This document shows positions 17,029-26,598 of a DNA stretch of 64,000 bases, piece after piece (position 1 is the first letter of the stretch; each line of letters starts with the position of its first letter). The stretch is from the NCBI RefSeq assembly GCF_003992135.1, contig NZ_RQVN01000002.1, positions 124,001 to 188,000 on the forward strand. The letters run 5' to 3'. The notes beneath the pieces were generated by a model. That model searched no databases, was not told the origin of the DNA, and saw only the letters and a list, made by a program, of their open reading frames with translations. The DNA comes from Veillonella sp. VA142. GTDB taxonomy: Bacteria; Bacillota; Negativicutes; Veillonellales; Veillonellaceae. A program made the translations under genes and the position numbers.

Positions 17029-18756
17029 CTAGTTGTTTTCTATATATCCCTCAGGCGCTTTAGGTTCTACTACAATATCATTATGGGTGTTAAATATGAC
17101 ATATCCCAAAGGTGATCCAGGTGGCTTTTTAATATGTTTTACTAAGGTGTAGTCCACAGTTACTTTAGATGTATCTTTTCCTTTGCTAAAGTATGCGGCG
17201 ATTTGCGCAGCGGCTTCAATCATTTTAATATCTGGTTCAACATCAGAACGCAAAATGACGTGGGATCCTTGTATATGCTGTGTATGTAACCATAGGTCAT
17301 TAGGTTTAGCCCAACGGTTGGTGAGGTATTCGTTTTGTTGGTTATTTTGCCCTACATATACGTCACCATTAGGAATAGTAAAATGCAAGAAATTATCCTT
17401 CTTAATTTTGAAAGGAATCGGCTTTTTGGATTGACGTAAGATGCCAGCACTTTCACATTCGCTACGAATTTCTTGAACAGATTGTTTTGTCGTAGCCAAA
17501 GATAAACTGTATTGTATGGATTCCAAATAAGAAAGGCGCATAGCACTTTGTTCTAATTGGTATTGACCATTCTTCGTACGATTTTTCATCTTACGATATA
17601 GTTTATAATAGGCTTGCGCATTTTCTGTAATGGACAAGGGTGGTTCCAATGGGATGGTAATATCTTCAGCTGAGTCAGATAATACATTTTGTACGGTCAC
17701 TTCCGATTCATAGTGGTGAGGTAAATAGCTGTAAATCATGAGCAAGTCTCCGTAGGCTTTATACATATCCGCTTTGGATGTGTCATCTAGTTCAGCTTTA
17801 ATTTTTTCATGACGACCTTCTTCTTTTTTGATAGCGGCGGAGATAATTTTTTCTAACTCTTTTCCTGCCGTATGAATAGCTCCTAACTTTGCCACATCCT
17901 GTGAAAGTGCCTCGGAAATCGTTGCATATTGTATGGTGTCAACAATGGTGTGAGGGGAACATTCACAGAGAGGAATGGGCGTTAACAAGCGTTTACCAGT
18001 AGCCGTAGTGTATTGCAATAATCCTTGTGCATTGAGAAGTTGAGCCTGTAATTGGGTCAGCCCTTCCGTGATTTGGTTGATGAGGTCCGCTGACATCGGT
18101 GTCGTAGAAGTTAGCCCCATACGACAACATAGGTCATCTAATAGAACAGGACCAAATCCGTTAAAGATATGACGAATGGTATTACCTACTGTATCTTGGG
18201 AAAAGGATTGTAGTAATTGTGTGATTTCTGGACCAGAGAATTGCATAAGATCCACACGAGATGTATTAGGCGGTAATTCATAGGGCAATTTAGGTGCCAC
18301 TGAACGCACACGATTCATAAGTGGTGTGACATGAACAAGGGATTCTAAAATGATGCCATCTTGCACGAATATACAGTTGGAATATTTGCCCATGAGTTCT
18401 ACATAGATTTCGTTTACAACGATGGAACCATCTAAGCCTAATTTGTCGGCAGTGATGCGGATGATACGGTCCCCGTGAAGTTGCTCGATATTGGTAATGC
18501 GAGCTCCTTCAATATGTTTCCGTAAATACATAATAAGAGACGTGGGCTCCTTTGGAGCATCTACAATCTTGTCTGTTACATAGATAGACGGAGCGCTTCC
18601 TACAGTAATCACCAAGTAGGGACTTGTGGTAGGTGTATTAATTTTTAAAAGTATACTTGTTTTATCAATCTGCTGAATACGTTGAATCTGACCGTTTCCG
18701 ACCTGCTCGTTCAGTTCTCGTATTAATACAGACAATGTTAAACCATCTAAATTCAT
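17029..18756 (-). CDS. rqcH: Rqc2/RqcH-type ribosome quality control protein (NFACT family)
   Basis: Binds obstructed 50S-peptidyl-tRNA complexes and drives C-terminal alanine tailing in Bacillus. The 575-residue protein has the NFACT-N domain from the first residue (MNLDGLTLSVLIREL), a central helix-hairpin-helix and coiled-coil region, and the NFACT-R domain near residues 450-560 with the DLWLHTQHIQGSHVIL signature. Often annotated as fibronectin-binding protein A. Transcribed alone on the minus strand. Confidence 0.92.
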   Translation of the reverse strand: MNLDGLTLSVLIRELNEQVGNGQIQRIQQIDKTSILLKINTPTTSPYLVITVGSAPSIYVTDKIVDAPKEPTSLIMYLRKHIEGARITNIEQLHGDRIIRITADKLGLDGSIVVNEIYVELMGKYSNCIFVQDGIILESLVHVTPLMNRVRSVAPKLPYELPPNTSRVDLMQFSGPEITQLLQSFSQDTVGNTIRHIFNGFGPVLLDDLCCRMGLTSTTPMSADLINQITEGLTQLQAQLLNAQGLLQYTTATGKRLLTPIPLCECSPHTIVDTIQYATISEALSQDVAKLGAIHTAGKELEKIISAAIKKEEGRHEKIKAELDDTSKADMYKAYGDLLMIYSYLPHHYESEVTVQNVLSDSAEDITIPLEPPLSITENAQAYYKLYRKMKNRTKNGQYQLEQSAMRLSYLESIQYSLSLATTKQSVQEIRSECESAGILRQSKKPIPFKIKKDNFLHFTIPNGDVYVGQNNQQNEYLTNRWAKPNDLWLHTQHIQGSHVILRSDVEPDIKMIEAAAQIAAYFSKGKDTSKVTVDYTLVKHIKKPPGSPLGYVIFNTHNDIVVEPKAPEGYIENN

Positions 18757-19242
18757 GAGAATCCTTTCGTTATAGGTGTATCGTATTGTTATATCTGAAA
18801 GTGTAATATATTAGTGAAATCATACTTCGATACTGTACAAAAGAAATAACTATTTCTATATAAGATTACAAAAATGATTGATATTACATGGTATATTACT
18901 AAGGATACCATGCATATATGCTATTTATTAGGAAGAGAATAAATTTTAAAAAACATCCCTATACTAGTATACACTAATCTAGTACTAGTAGATATAGGTA
19001 GCTTTTGAATTAAAGGTATGACACCCAAAATATAGCTGAATAGAGATATCGTTAAACTTGATGTTGCATTGAGAGCAATATATAAGATAAGGATAATGCA
19101 TATCCGGATTAGTAGTGAAATAAAACTTCTAACTATAGTAACGTGATGGTAGGTATAGATTAGAGCAAATAAAACGTTTTATTTTTACGTCTACCGTGCT
19201 ATACTGAAAGATAAGAAATAGATCGGAACGCGAGGTAAATCC
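18757..19242. other. 486-bp intergenic region between divergent rqcH and yloC
   Basis: No convincing ORF. It holds a perfect 8-bp inverted repeat CATGGTAT/ATACCATG (18887-18894, 18905-18912) and two copies of the palindrome TACTAGTA (18962-18969, 18983-18990) nested in a larger CCTATA/TATAGG inverted repeat. A TATACT at 19200-19205 could be the yloC -10 box, with only a weak -35. The role of the palindromes is unknown. Confidence 0.5.
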
Positions 19243-20124
19243 ATGAACAGTATGACAGGCTTTGGTCGCGGCATAGTGACTACGGAAACAGGAAGTTTCC
19301 AAGTAGAAATCAAAACGGTAAACACAAGGTATTGTGATATTGCCATTAAAAGTCCCAAACAATTTAATACCTTTGAAGACAAAGTACGGCGGTTAATCCA
19401 ATCTGCTTTTCACCGTGGTAAGGTAGAGGTGTCTATCCTCTATAAAGAATCTGGTGAACAAGAAAAAGACTTGTCTATGAATCGTGCCTTATGTGGACAA
19501 ATTAAACAATTCTTGGTAGAAGAGGGATTCTATGCAGATGTGAAAGAGGTCCCTTTATCTTCCATCATGTCCATTTCTTCTGACTGGATTACTATAGAAG
19601 AACCACCTACTGATGAAGATGCTATAGGACGTGCCTTAGAAGAAGCCACAAAATTAGCTATAGACGGTGTTCTTGCGATGCGTGCCAAAGAAGGCATTGC
19701 GATGAAAGAGGATATTACGAAACGCCTTCAAGGAATTGAAACATTATTTGCTTACATGGAAAGTCGGAGAGACATAGCCTTAGCGCACCATGAAGAGCGC
19801 TTATTACAACGAATCCAGACAATGCTAGATAAAGTGGGCGTAGACTTTCAAGAAGAACGGTTTATGCAAGAGGTGGCCATACTTTCAGATAAAGTAGATA
19901 TATCGGAAGAGATTGCCCGATTTGCTTCACATGTGGTACAATTAAAGGAAATACTTGAGGAAGAAGGGCCTATTGGACGTAAGTTAGATTTCTTGTTACA
20001 AGAAATGAACCGTGAGGTGAATACAATGGGATCCAAAGGGAATGAAATCACCATTGTAGACACTGTTGTACAATTGAAGGTGGAGTTAGAAAAAGTAAGA
20101 GAACAAATTCAAAATATAGAATAA
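19243..20124 (+). CDS. yloC: YicC/YloC family endoribonuclease
   Basis: A 293-residue protein starting with the family signature MNSMTGFGRG, followed by VEIKTVNTRYCDI and ending in a conserved C-terminal domain (RKLDFLLQEMNREVNTMGSK). YicC proteins are endoribonucleases implicated in small-RNA turnover. It heads the yloC-gmk-rpoZ cluster, an order seen in Bacillus. No strong AGGAGG; GCGAGGTAAATCC precedes the ATG. Confidence 0.92.
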   Translation: MNSMTGFGRGIVTTETGSFQVEIKTVNTRYCDIAIKSPKQFNTFEDKVRRLIQSAFHRGKVEVSILYKESGEQEKDLSMNRALCGQIKQFLVEEGFYADVKEVPLSSIMSISSDWITIEEPPTDEDAIGRALEEATKLAIDGVLAMRAKEGIAMKEDITKRLQGIETLFAYMESRRDIALAHHEERLLQRIQTMLDKVGVDFQEERFMQEVAILSDKVDISEEIARFASHVVQLKEILEEEGPIGRKLDFLLQEMNREVNTMGSKGNEITIVDTVVQLKVELEKVREQIQNIE

Positions 20125-20148
20125 TGTGTAAGTAGTACTGGAGCTATC

Positions 20149-20781
20149 ATGTCTGATAAAGGAATATTAATCGTCATTTCAGGACCATCTGGGGCAGGAA
20201 AAGGCACGATTTGTGCAGAACTCCGCAAACAAATGCCAAATTTGGTCTATTCTGTATCGATGACCACACGTCAACCACGAGTGGGTGAAGAAGAGGGCAT
20301 TAGCTATTTCTTCCGAGATGTAGATACATTTGAAAAGTTAATCAAAGAAGATGCATTCTTAGAATATGCAAAAGTGTACGATAATTATTATGGTACACCG
20401 AAAGAGCACGTGATGAACTTATTAGAAGAAGGCAAAAGCGTGATTTTGGAGATTGATATACAAGGTGCTATGAAGGTAAAAGAATCCTACAGCGATGCTG
20501 TCTTTATCTACGTTGTGCCGCCATCCTTAGATGTGTTGACATCTCGCCTACATGGTCGTGGTACAGATGATAAGGAAGTGATTCATAAACGGTTATCGTT
20601 GGCTTGTTCTGAGTTAGCTTTGGCACATCGTTACGATTACATTGTAGTGAACGATGACTTAGAAGATGCTATTGAACGAACGGCATCCATCCTACGAGCA
20701 GAGACCTGTAAGATTAGTCGTAACAAAGAAAAGATTCAATACATTTATAAGCGATATAGTAATGAGCAAGAACAACAATAA
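20149..20781 (+). CDS. gmk: guanylate kinase
   Basis: Phosphorylates GMP to GDP with ATP. The 210 residues include the P-loop SGPSGAGKGT, the GMP-binding SMTTRQPRVGE and EYAKVYDNYYGT, and the LEIDIQGA strand. Normal length. Between yloC and rpoZ. Confidence 0.96.
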   Translation: MSDKGILIVISGPSGAGKGTICAELRKQMPNLVYSVSMTTRQPRVGEEEGISYFFRDVDTFEKLIKEDAFLEYAKVYDNYYGTPKEHVMNLLEEGKSVILEIDIQGAMKVKESYSDAVFIYVVPPSLDVLTSRLHGRGTDDKEVIHKRLSLACSELALAHRYDYIVVNDDLEDAIERTASILRAETCKISRNKEKIQYIYKRYSNEQEQQ

Positions 20782-20811
20782 TATAATAAGTAGATAAAGG
20801 AGACTTTCATT

Positions 20812-21024
20812 ATGATGGTAGAACCGCATTTAAAAGATTTGGAAAAACAAGTGGATAGCAAATACACGTTGGTAACATTAGCAGCTAAGCGTGCTCGTGA
20901 ATTGACTGATGGAGATCCATCCCTTGTAGGTGAAGTTGGAACGGAAAATCCAGTGTCTATTGCTTTGTATGAAATCGCCGCAGAGCAAGTAGGTTTTGAA
21001 CGTACAAAAGATGGTGTTAAATAA
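20812..21024 (+). CDS. rpoZ: RNA polymerase omega subunit
   Basis: A 70-residue omega subunit with the conserved DSKYTLVTLAAKRARELTDG core and the helix with PVSIALYEIA. AAAGGAG precedes tandem ATG codons at 20812 and 20815; either could start. Gene order gmk-rpoZ supports the call. A terminator follows. Confidence 0.92.
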   Translation: MMVEPHLKDLEKQVDSKYTLVTLAAKRARELTDGDPSLVGEVGTENPVSIALYEIAAEQVGFERTKDGVK

Positions 21025-21043
21025 ATTGATATAATAATAGTAG

Positions 21044-21091
21044 ATGCCTAATGAGTAGAGAAATCAAAGCTGTATTCATTAGGTATTTTTT
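21044..21091 (+). terminator. intrinsic terminator after rpoZ
   Basis: ATGCCTAATGA pairs with TCATTAGGTAT (one G-U pair), then TTTTTT. Confidence 0.8.
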
Positions 21092-21204
21092 CTGCGTATA
21101 CTACATTCCTAAAAGCTATAATAAAAGCACACTATAAAAGTAGAAAATATAAGGGAAGTAGGGTATAATTAAACTGTTCATGTAAATAATTATTGGAGGT
21201 TTAT

Positions 21205-21699
21205 ATGGCTAAAGATTGTTCATTTGACGTAGTATCTGAAGTAGATATGCAAGAAGTAGATAATGCAGTCAATCAAGCGAAAAAAGAAATCGGCACACGC
21301 TACGATTTCCGTAATAGTAAAGCAGATATAGAACACGATGGTGATACTATTAAAATTCATTGTGATGATGAATATAAATTAGGGGCTATCATCGATGTGC
21401 TAAAAGGCAAAATGGTTAAACGTAATGTGGCTATTAAAAACTTGGAGTATGGTAAAATTGAACCAGCATCTGGTGGCACTGTTCGTCAAGTTGTGACTAT
21501 CAAAAATGGCATATCTAAAGAGGTTGCTAAAGATGTGGTAAAACTCATCAAAAACATGAAATTAAAAGTGACAGCTCAAATTATGGAAGACCAAGTACGT
21601 GTAGCAGGAAAAGATAAAGATCAGTTGCAAGCAGTGATTACTATGCTTCGTGAACAAGATTTACCTGTGGAATTACAATTTGTGAATTTCCGTTCTTAA
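21205..21699 (+). CDS. yajQ: YajQ family nucleotide-binding protein
   Basis: A 164-residue protein with the family start KDCSFDVVSEVDMQEVDNA, GTRYDFRNS and the C-terminal EQDLPVELQFVNFR. Two ferredoxin-like halves are expected. Some homologues bind c-di-GMP or c-di-AMP-type ligands and some RNA; the ligand here is not evident. The ATG at 21205 has GGAGG upstream, so the TTG at 21193 is rejected as start. Confidence 0.93.
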   Translation: MAKDCSFDVVSEVDMQEVDNAVNQAKKEIGTRYDFRNSKADIEHDGDTIKIHCDDEYKLGAIIDVLKGKMVKRNVAIKNLEYGKIEPASGGTVRQVVTIKNGISKEVAKDVVKLIKNMKLKVTAQIMEDQVRVAGKDKDQLQAVITMLREQDLPVELQFVNFRS

Positions 21700-21707
21700 C
21701 CAAATAG

Positions 21708-21738
21708 AGGAGCATCACCGAATAGATGCTCCTATTTT
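21708..21738 (+). terminator. intrinsic terminator between yajQ and cbiD
   Basis: AGGAGCATC / GATGCTCCT, 9-bp stem, 8-nt loop, then ATTTTAT. It leaves only about 15 bp before cbiD, so cbiD is likely reached by read-through past this hairpin, or the hairpin regulates the operon. Confidence 0.75.
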
Positions 21739-21753
21739 ATCATGTGAGGGACT

Positions 21754-22872
21754 ATGAATGTAGAAGATATGCGGGGTGGATACACTACTGGTTCCTGCGC
21801 AACAGCAGGGGTAAAAGCTGGACTCTTAGCCCTAATCGAAGAAGAAATCGTGGATCAAGTTTCTATACGAAACCCTCAAGGTGCTTTCATTGATGTACCC
21901 ATTGCGAAGGTAGAAGTGGTATCTCCATCAGAGGCAATGGTAACAGTTGTGAAAGACGGTGGTGATGATCCGGATGTCACACATGGTACGGATATTGTAA
22001 CTACGGTGACACTCAATCAATCTGGTACCATTACTTATGAATCTGGGTTTGGTGTAGGAACCATAACTAAACCTGGACTGGCTTTACCGGTAGGTGAACC
22101 TGCTATCAATCCAGGCCCTAGAACGATGATTTCCTATGTGTTCGACGATCTCGTACCAAAGGGGATGGGCATTCATGTGAAAGTGTCCGTACCAGCGGGG
22201 GAAACCTTGGCTAGAAAAACCTTGAATGGCACTCTTGGTATTGAAGGCGGTATTTCTATTATTGGTACAACAGGTATTGTAAAACCTATGAGTGAAGAAG
22301 GGTTCAAAAACTCCTTAGTACCGCAATTACGTGTCATGAAAGAAGCTGGCTATACAACGGCTATCCTGGTACCGGGGCGTATAGGACAAGAAATTGCGAA
22401 AGAGCAGCTGGGTGTTTCTATCAACCAAATGGCAGAAACAAGTAATTTTATTGGCTTTATGTTAGAACAATGTGTAAAAATTGGCTTTAAAAATATTCTT
22501 ATTATTGGTCACATTGGTAAAATTATTAAATTGGCTAGCGGTAGCTTTCATACCCATAATCGCATGAGTGATGGACGTATGGAAACGATTGTTGCCTATG
22601 CAGCCTTAGAAGGGGCATCTCAACAGGTGTGCGAAGAATTAATGGACTGTCGCACCACAGAAGCGGCTATGCCAATTATAGAACGGGAACACCTAGAGGG
22701 CATTTATCAACGCGTAGCGGATCGGGCGTCTTTGCGTTCTATGCGATATATTGCGCAAGAGGCAAACGTTGGTATTATCATATCTACCTTAGATGGCACT
22801 ATATTGGCTGTCGATGAGGTAGCGAAGAAAATAGGAGAAGAAGAATCATGGCACATACCTTGTATGTCGTAG
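21754..22872 (+). CDS. cbiD: cobalt-precorrin-5B C1-methyltransferase
   Basis: Methylates C1 of cobalt-precorrin-5B in anaerobic cobalamin synthesis. The 372 residues begin with GGYTTGSCATAGVKAGLLAL and include DVTHGTD and HIGKIIKLASGSFHTHNRMSDGR, both diagnostic of CbiD. First gene of an eight-gene cbi run in which most neighbours overlap or abut. It overlaps cbiE by 25 bp. No cobalamin riboswitch is seen upstream. Confidence 0.95.
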   Translation: MNVEDMRGGYTTGSCATAGVKAGLLALIEEEIVDQVSIRNPQGAFIDVPIAKVEVVSPSEAMVTVVKDGGDDPDVTHGTDIVTTVTLNQSGTITYESGFGVGTITKPGLALPVGEPAINPGPRTMISYVFDDLVPKGMGIHVKVSVPAGETLARKTLNGTLGIEGGISIIGTTGIVKPMSEEGFKNSLVPQLRVMKEAGYTTAILVPGRIGQEIAKEQLGVSINQMAETSNFIGFMLEQCVKIGFKNILIIGHIGKIIKLASGSFHTHNRMSDGRMETIVAYAALEGASQQVCEELMDCRTTEAAMPIIEREHLEGIYQRVADRASLRSMRYIAQEANVGIIISTLDGTILAVDEVAKKIGEEESWHIPCMS

Positions 22873-23474
22873 GTATTGGCCCTGGGAATCCAGAGTATGT
22901 AGTACCTAGAGGATTACATCTTATCAAAGAGGCTAAGGTTCTGGTAGGAAGTGAACGGGCCTTAGAAGATTTTGCTCAGCCTGGTCAGTTGACCTTTCCC
23001 ATAGCGAAATTAGCGCCTATGGCAGAGTGGATGGGACAGCAACTACAATCCAATGACATTGTAGTCTTAGTCAGCGGTGATACAGGATATTATTCTTTAT
23101 TACCGTATTTAAAAACTAAGTTTCCTAACAATCCTATTGATGTAACACCAGGAATTAGCTCCATGACATTTGCCTTTGCTAGACTTGGTGAGGTCTGGCA
23201 TAATGCAGATTTAATGAGCTTTCATGGTCGTCGACCAGAAGAGAAAGACTTATATTATAAGAAAGGGCGTAAGTTAGGGTTCCTAACAGATCCTGAGCAA
23301 AATCCTGCTTATATTGCAAGATATTTAATCGAAGAGCATGGTTGGCCAAAGGATACAAAAGCAGCTGCTTGCGAGCGATTAAGTTATGATGATGAGCGTA
23401 TTGAACGCGGTACATTAGAAGAATTACAGATATTGGAGGGCTTTGGTCACTCCGTGATGGTGGTATTAGGATGA
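22848..23474 (+). CDS. cbiE: cobalt-precorrin-7 C5-methyltransferase
   Basis: Tetrapyrrole methylase of 208 residues that methylates C5; works with CbiT. It has the N-terminal VVGIGPGNPEYVVPRG, the VLVSGDTGYYSLL and VTPGISSMTFAFARLG motifs. Start at 22848 is preceded by AGGAGAAG inside the end of cbiD. CbiE and CbiT are separate here; CobL is the fused form elsewhere. It overlaps cbiT by 4 bp. Confidence 0.93.
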   Translation: MAHTLYVVGIGPGNPEYVVPRGLHLIKEAKVLVGSERALEDFAQPGQLTFPIAKLAPMAEWMGQQLQSNDIVVLVSGDTGYYSLLPYLKTKFPNNPIDVTPGISSMTFAFARLGEVWHNADLMSFHGRRPEEKDLYYKKGRKLGFLTDPEQNPAYIARYLIEEHGWPKDTKAAACERLSYDDERIERGTLEELQILEGFGHSVMVVLG

Positions 23475-24052
23475 GACATTTTTTTGGAATTGAAGACGAG
23501 GAATTTATTCGTGGCGATGTGCCCATGACGAAAAAAGAAATTCGCATGGTTGTTATGAATGAAGCCCGCATTGAAGAGGATAGCGTAGTTCTTGATGTAG
23601 GGGCCGGTACAGGTTCGATTTCTATCGAAGCTGCTTTAGGAGCTCCTAAAGGACATGTGTATGCCATAGAACGCTTTGAAAAAGCGACAGATTTAATTCG
23701 CCAAAATCAAGAAAAATTTGGTGTGAAAAACTTAACAATTATTGAGGCCAAAGCGCCAGAAGGCATGGAAGATTTGCCAGAATTAGATGCTGTTATTATC
23801 GGCGGTAGCGCTGGTGGTATGGGCACCATTATGGACGAAGCGACACGCTTGTTAAAGGTGGGCGGTCGTCTTGTGGTAACAGCCGTGACTATGGAAACAG
23901 GGTATACCATTTTGAAAGAATTAAAAGGTAGACCATATACCTATGAAGGATTTCAAATGCAAGTGAGTCGTTTCAGAAAAGCTGGTCCATATCATTTATT
24001 AAATCCATTGAGCCCTATTTTTATCGTTACTGCAGTGAAACAGGAGGCATAA
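23471..24052 (+). CDS. cbiT: cobalt-precorrin-6B C15-methyltransferase (decarboxylating)
   Basis: Rossmann-type SAM methyltransferase of 193 residues that methylates C15 and removes the C12 acetate carboxyl. N-terminal DEEFIRGDVPMTKKEIR is the CbiT signature, followed by the SAM loop DVGAGTGSISIEAA. The start ATG overlaps the cbiE stop (ATGA type). Confidence 0.94.
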   Translation: MRHFFGIEDEEFIRGDVPMTKKEIRMVVMNEARIEEDSVVLDVGAGTGSISIEAALGAPKGHVYAIERFEKATDLIRQNQEKFGVKNLTIIEAKAPEGMEDLPELDAVIIGGSAGGMGTIMDEATRLLKVGGRLVVTAVTMETGYTILKELKGRPYTYEGFQMQVSRFRKAGPYHLLNPLSPIFIVTAVKQEA

Positions 24053-24053
24053 T

Positions 24054-24812
24054 ATGGCACAAGTGCATATTGTGGGCGCTGGCCCTGGAGATTCAGAATT
24101 AATTACCCGCAAGGGATATCGATTGGTGCAAGAAGCAGATGTAGTGATTTACGCAGGCTCTTTGGTCAATCCAGCTATTTTAGAAGCTTGCAAAGAAAGT
24201 TGTGAAATTCACAATTCTGCCTCTATGAGCTTAGATGATGTATTAGCAGTGACAAAAGCGCGTGTAGCAGAAGGTAAAACAGTGGTTCGATTACACACAG
24301 GTGATCCTGCAATCTATGGAGCCATCCAAGAACAAATGGATGCGTTAAAAGAAATGGGAATCACTTTTGATGTAACACCAGGGGTAAGTTCCTTTTTAGC
24401 AACGGCAGCAGCTTTGCAACAAGAGTATACATTGCCCAATGTAACGCAAACTGTGATTATCACGCGTATGGAAGGCAGAACACCTATGCCAGAGAAAGAA
24501 AAATTATCTATGCTGGCTAGTCATGGTGCTACTATGTGTATTTTCTTGTCTGTTCAAATGATTGACAAGGTAGCAGAAGAGCTAATCGAAGGTGGCTATG
24601 ACAAAACGACACCAGTAGCCATCGTAGTGAAAGCATCTTGGCCAGATCAACGCATCATTCGTGGTACATTAGAAACCATTGCTGATGTGGTAGCAGAAGA
24701 GGGCGTTATTCGTCAGGCTATGATTGTAGTAAGCCGTGTATTAGACACAGATTACGAATTGTCTAAGCTCTATGACAAAGGCTTTGCTCATATGTATCGG
24801 GATGCTAAGTAA
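24054..24812 (+). CDS. cbiF: cobalt-precorrin-4 C11-methyltransferase
   Basis: Tetrapyrrole methylase of 252 residues. VHIVGAGPGDSELITRKG and VIYAGSLVNPAIL are typical of CbiF/CobM; RLHTGDPAIYGAIQEQ is the second conserved motif. GGAGGCAT precedes its ATG, two bases after cbiT. Its stop abuts cbiG (overlap of one base). Confidence 0.94.
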   Translation: MAQVHIVGAGPGDSELITRKGYRLVQEADVVIYAGSLVNPAILEACKESCEIHNSASMSLDDVLAVTKARVAEGKTVVRLHTGDPAIYGAIQEQMDALKEMGITFDVTPGVSSFLATAAALQQEYTLPNVTQTVIITRMEGRTPMPEKEKLSMLASHGATMCIFLSVQMIDKVAEELIEGGYDKTTPVAIVVKASWPDQRIIRGTLETIADVVAEEGVIRQAMIVVSRVLDTDYELSKLYDKGFAHMYRDAK

Positions 24813-25888
24813 TGAAGGTTGCTATAGTATCTGTTACAAAACGTGGGGCTAAGCTTGGGCAACAAGTGCGCAGTGCTTACGTACAAGACCATGTGGTAGA
24901 TTGTTATGAAAAAGAAGAACGTGAAAGTGGAGACACAGCCATATCCTTTTCTTCCTTGAAACTGCATATTGAGCAATTGTGGAAAGAATATGATCGTATC
25001 TTATTCATCATGGCTACAGGCATTGTGGTACGCATGATTGCGCCTTTCATTAAGCATAAATCAGAAGATCCAGCCATTTTAGTGATGGATGAAGGTGGTC
25101 ATTTTGTGATTAGCCTATTATCTGGTCACTTAGGGGGTGCCAATGAATGGACCAGTGAAGTGGCTATGATTACTGGTGCTACGCCGGTGATTACAACCGC
25201 GACAGATGTGAATCAGTTGCCCGCACCAGATGTATTGGCTCGTAAGATAGGCGCCAAGGTGGAAGACTTTTCCATGCTTATTAAGGTGAATGCAGCTATC
25301 GTCAATGGTGATGCTGTTAAATATTATTTGGATAGTACCTTGGCAGATGACTTTGAGCCAGCTGTGCAAGCACATCAAGTGGACTATGCTCTCTTTCATC
25401 CAGAGGAAATATTTCCATGGGGGGATGAGCCAAAGGTTGTCATTACGGATAGAACCATTGATTGTATAGGTGTTGCACTGGTGTTGCGTCCACCGACTAT
25501 GACGGTAGGTATCGGATGTCGCCGTGATACACCGAAGGAATTGATACTTTCAGCCGTAGCAGAATCATTGCAAAATATAGGACGGTCCCCATTAAGTGTG
25601 AAAGGAGCGGCCTCAGTTATCGTAAAAGCTGATGAAGTAGGATTATTGGAAGCCATGGAAGAGCTCAAATGGCCTATCCAATTTTACACACAAGAAGAAA
25701 TGGCCCCTTGTATTGAAGAGGCACAAATTATAGAATCAAATTTTGTTAAAGAAACTATAGGAGTAGGAAACGTATGCGAAACGACAGCATTATTATTAGC
25801 GCAGGGGCAGGAGCTACTGCAGCACAAAACAATATTTCCGAGAACAACCGTAGCCATTGCACGGGTTCATTGCAAGTTATCGGAATAG
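24812..25888 (+). CDS. cbiG: cobalt-precorrin-5A hydrolase
   Basis: Opens the delta-lactone ring of cobalt-precorrin-5A and releases acetaldehyde, a step specific to the anaerobic pathway. The 358 residues have the central domain with MATGIVVRMIAPFIKHKSEDPA and SLLSGHLGGANEWT, and the C-terminal CbiG domain (VGIGCRRDTP...GVGNVCETTALLLAQG...TVAIAR). The last ~115 bp also encode the N-terminus of cbiH in another frame. Confidence 0.94.
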   Translation: MKVAIVSVTKRGAKLGQQVRSAYVQDHVVDCYEKEERESGDTAISFSSLKLHIEQLWKEYDRILFIMATGIVVRMIAPFIKHKSEDPAILVMDEGGHFVISLLSGHLGGANEWTSEVAMITGATPVITTATDVNQLPAPDVLARKIGAKVEDFSMLIKVNAAIVNGDAVKYYLDSTLADDFEPAVQAHQVDYALFHPEEIFPWGDEPKVVITDRTIDCIGVALVLRPPTMTVGIGCRRDTPKELILSAVAESLQNIGRSPLSVKGAASVIVKADEVGLLEAMEELKWPIQFYTQEEMAPCIEEAQIIESNFVKETIGVGNVCETTALLLAQGQELLQHKTIFPRTTVAIARVHCKLSE

Positions 25889-26598
25889 GCCCTGGTAATC
25901 CTGAGTTTATGACGCCAGAAGCGCGTGAAGCGATTTTACAAGCAGACCGTGTGGTAGGGTATCTTACATATTTAGACTTAATTCAAGACCTTGTAGCAGA
26001 CAAAGTAACTGTAGGTACAGGTATGATGCAAGAGGTAGATCGTTGCCAACAAGCAGTTAATTTGGCTGTAGAAGGTTACAAAGTGGTGGTAGTATCCAGT
26101 GGTGACCCTGGTGTATACGGCATGGCCGGTCTTGTCATTGAATTGGCTAATAAAGTAGCAGAGGAGAAACGTCCACCTGTACATATCGTACCAGGTTTAA
26201 GTGCTGTGAATATGGCGGCAGCCGTATTGGGTGCTCCATTAATGCATGACTTTGCTGTCATCAGCTTAAGTGATTTGATGACACCATGGGATTTAATCAA
26301 AAAACGTGCCGCTCTATGTGCAGAAGGTGATATGGTTATTGCTTTATACAACCCACGCAGTAAAAAACGTATCACTCATTTAGATGAAGTACGTGAATTA
26401 GTTTTACAACATCGTGATCCTAACACACCAGTAGGCATTGTTCAAAAAGCAGGCCGTCAAGGTCAACATATTATTATTTCTGATTTAGAACATTTCCACA
26501 AAGAAGAAATTGATATGCAAACATTAGTTATCATTGGTAATAGCCAAACCTATGTGGAAAATGGTAAAATTATTACTCCACGAGGATATAAACTGTGA
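25774..26598 (+). CDS. cbiH: cobalt-precorrin-3 C17-methyltransferase
   Basis: Ring-contraction methylase of 274 residues. The conserved domain starts near residue 33 with VIGIGPGNPEFMTPEAR, then GYLTYLDLI and VSSGDPGVYGMAGL. The ATG at 25774 is preceded by AGGAGTAGG, which supports a ~32-residue N-terminal extension encoded inside the end of cbiG. The only other in-frame start close to the domain is a TTG near 25870 without a clear ribosome binding site. Confidence 0.9.
   Translation: MRNDSIIISAGAGATAAQNNISENNRSHCTGSLQVIGIGPGNPEFMTPEAREAILQADRVVGYLTYLDLIQDLVADKVTVGTGMMQEVDRCQQAVNLAVEGYKVVVVSSGDPGVYGMAGLVIELANKVAEEKRPPVHIVPGLSAVNMAAAVLGAPLMHDFAVISLSDLMTPWDLIKKRAALCAEGDMVIALYNPRSKKRITHLDEVRELVLQHRDPNTPVGIVQKAGRQGQHIIISDLEHFHKEEIDMQTLVIIGNSQTYVENGKIITPRGYKL

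Noticed and set aside
21700-21753. Cobalamin riboswitch before cbiD
   Set aside because: Only 54 bp with a terminator hairpin; no B12-box sequence was seen.
25774-25888. Frameshift between cbiG and cbiH
   Set aside because: Both proteins are complete with intact conserved ends; a true overlap explains the data.
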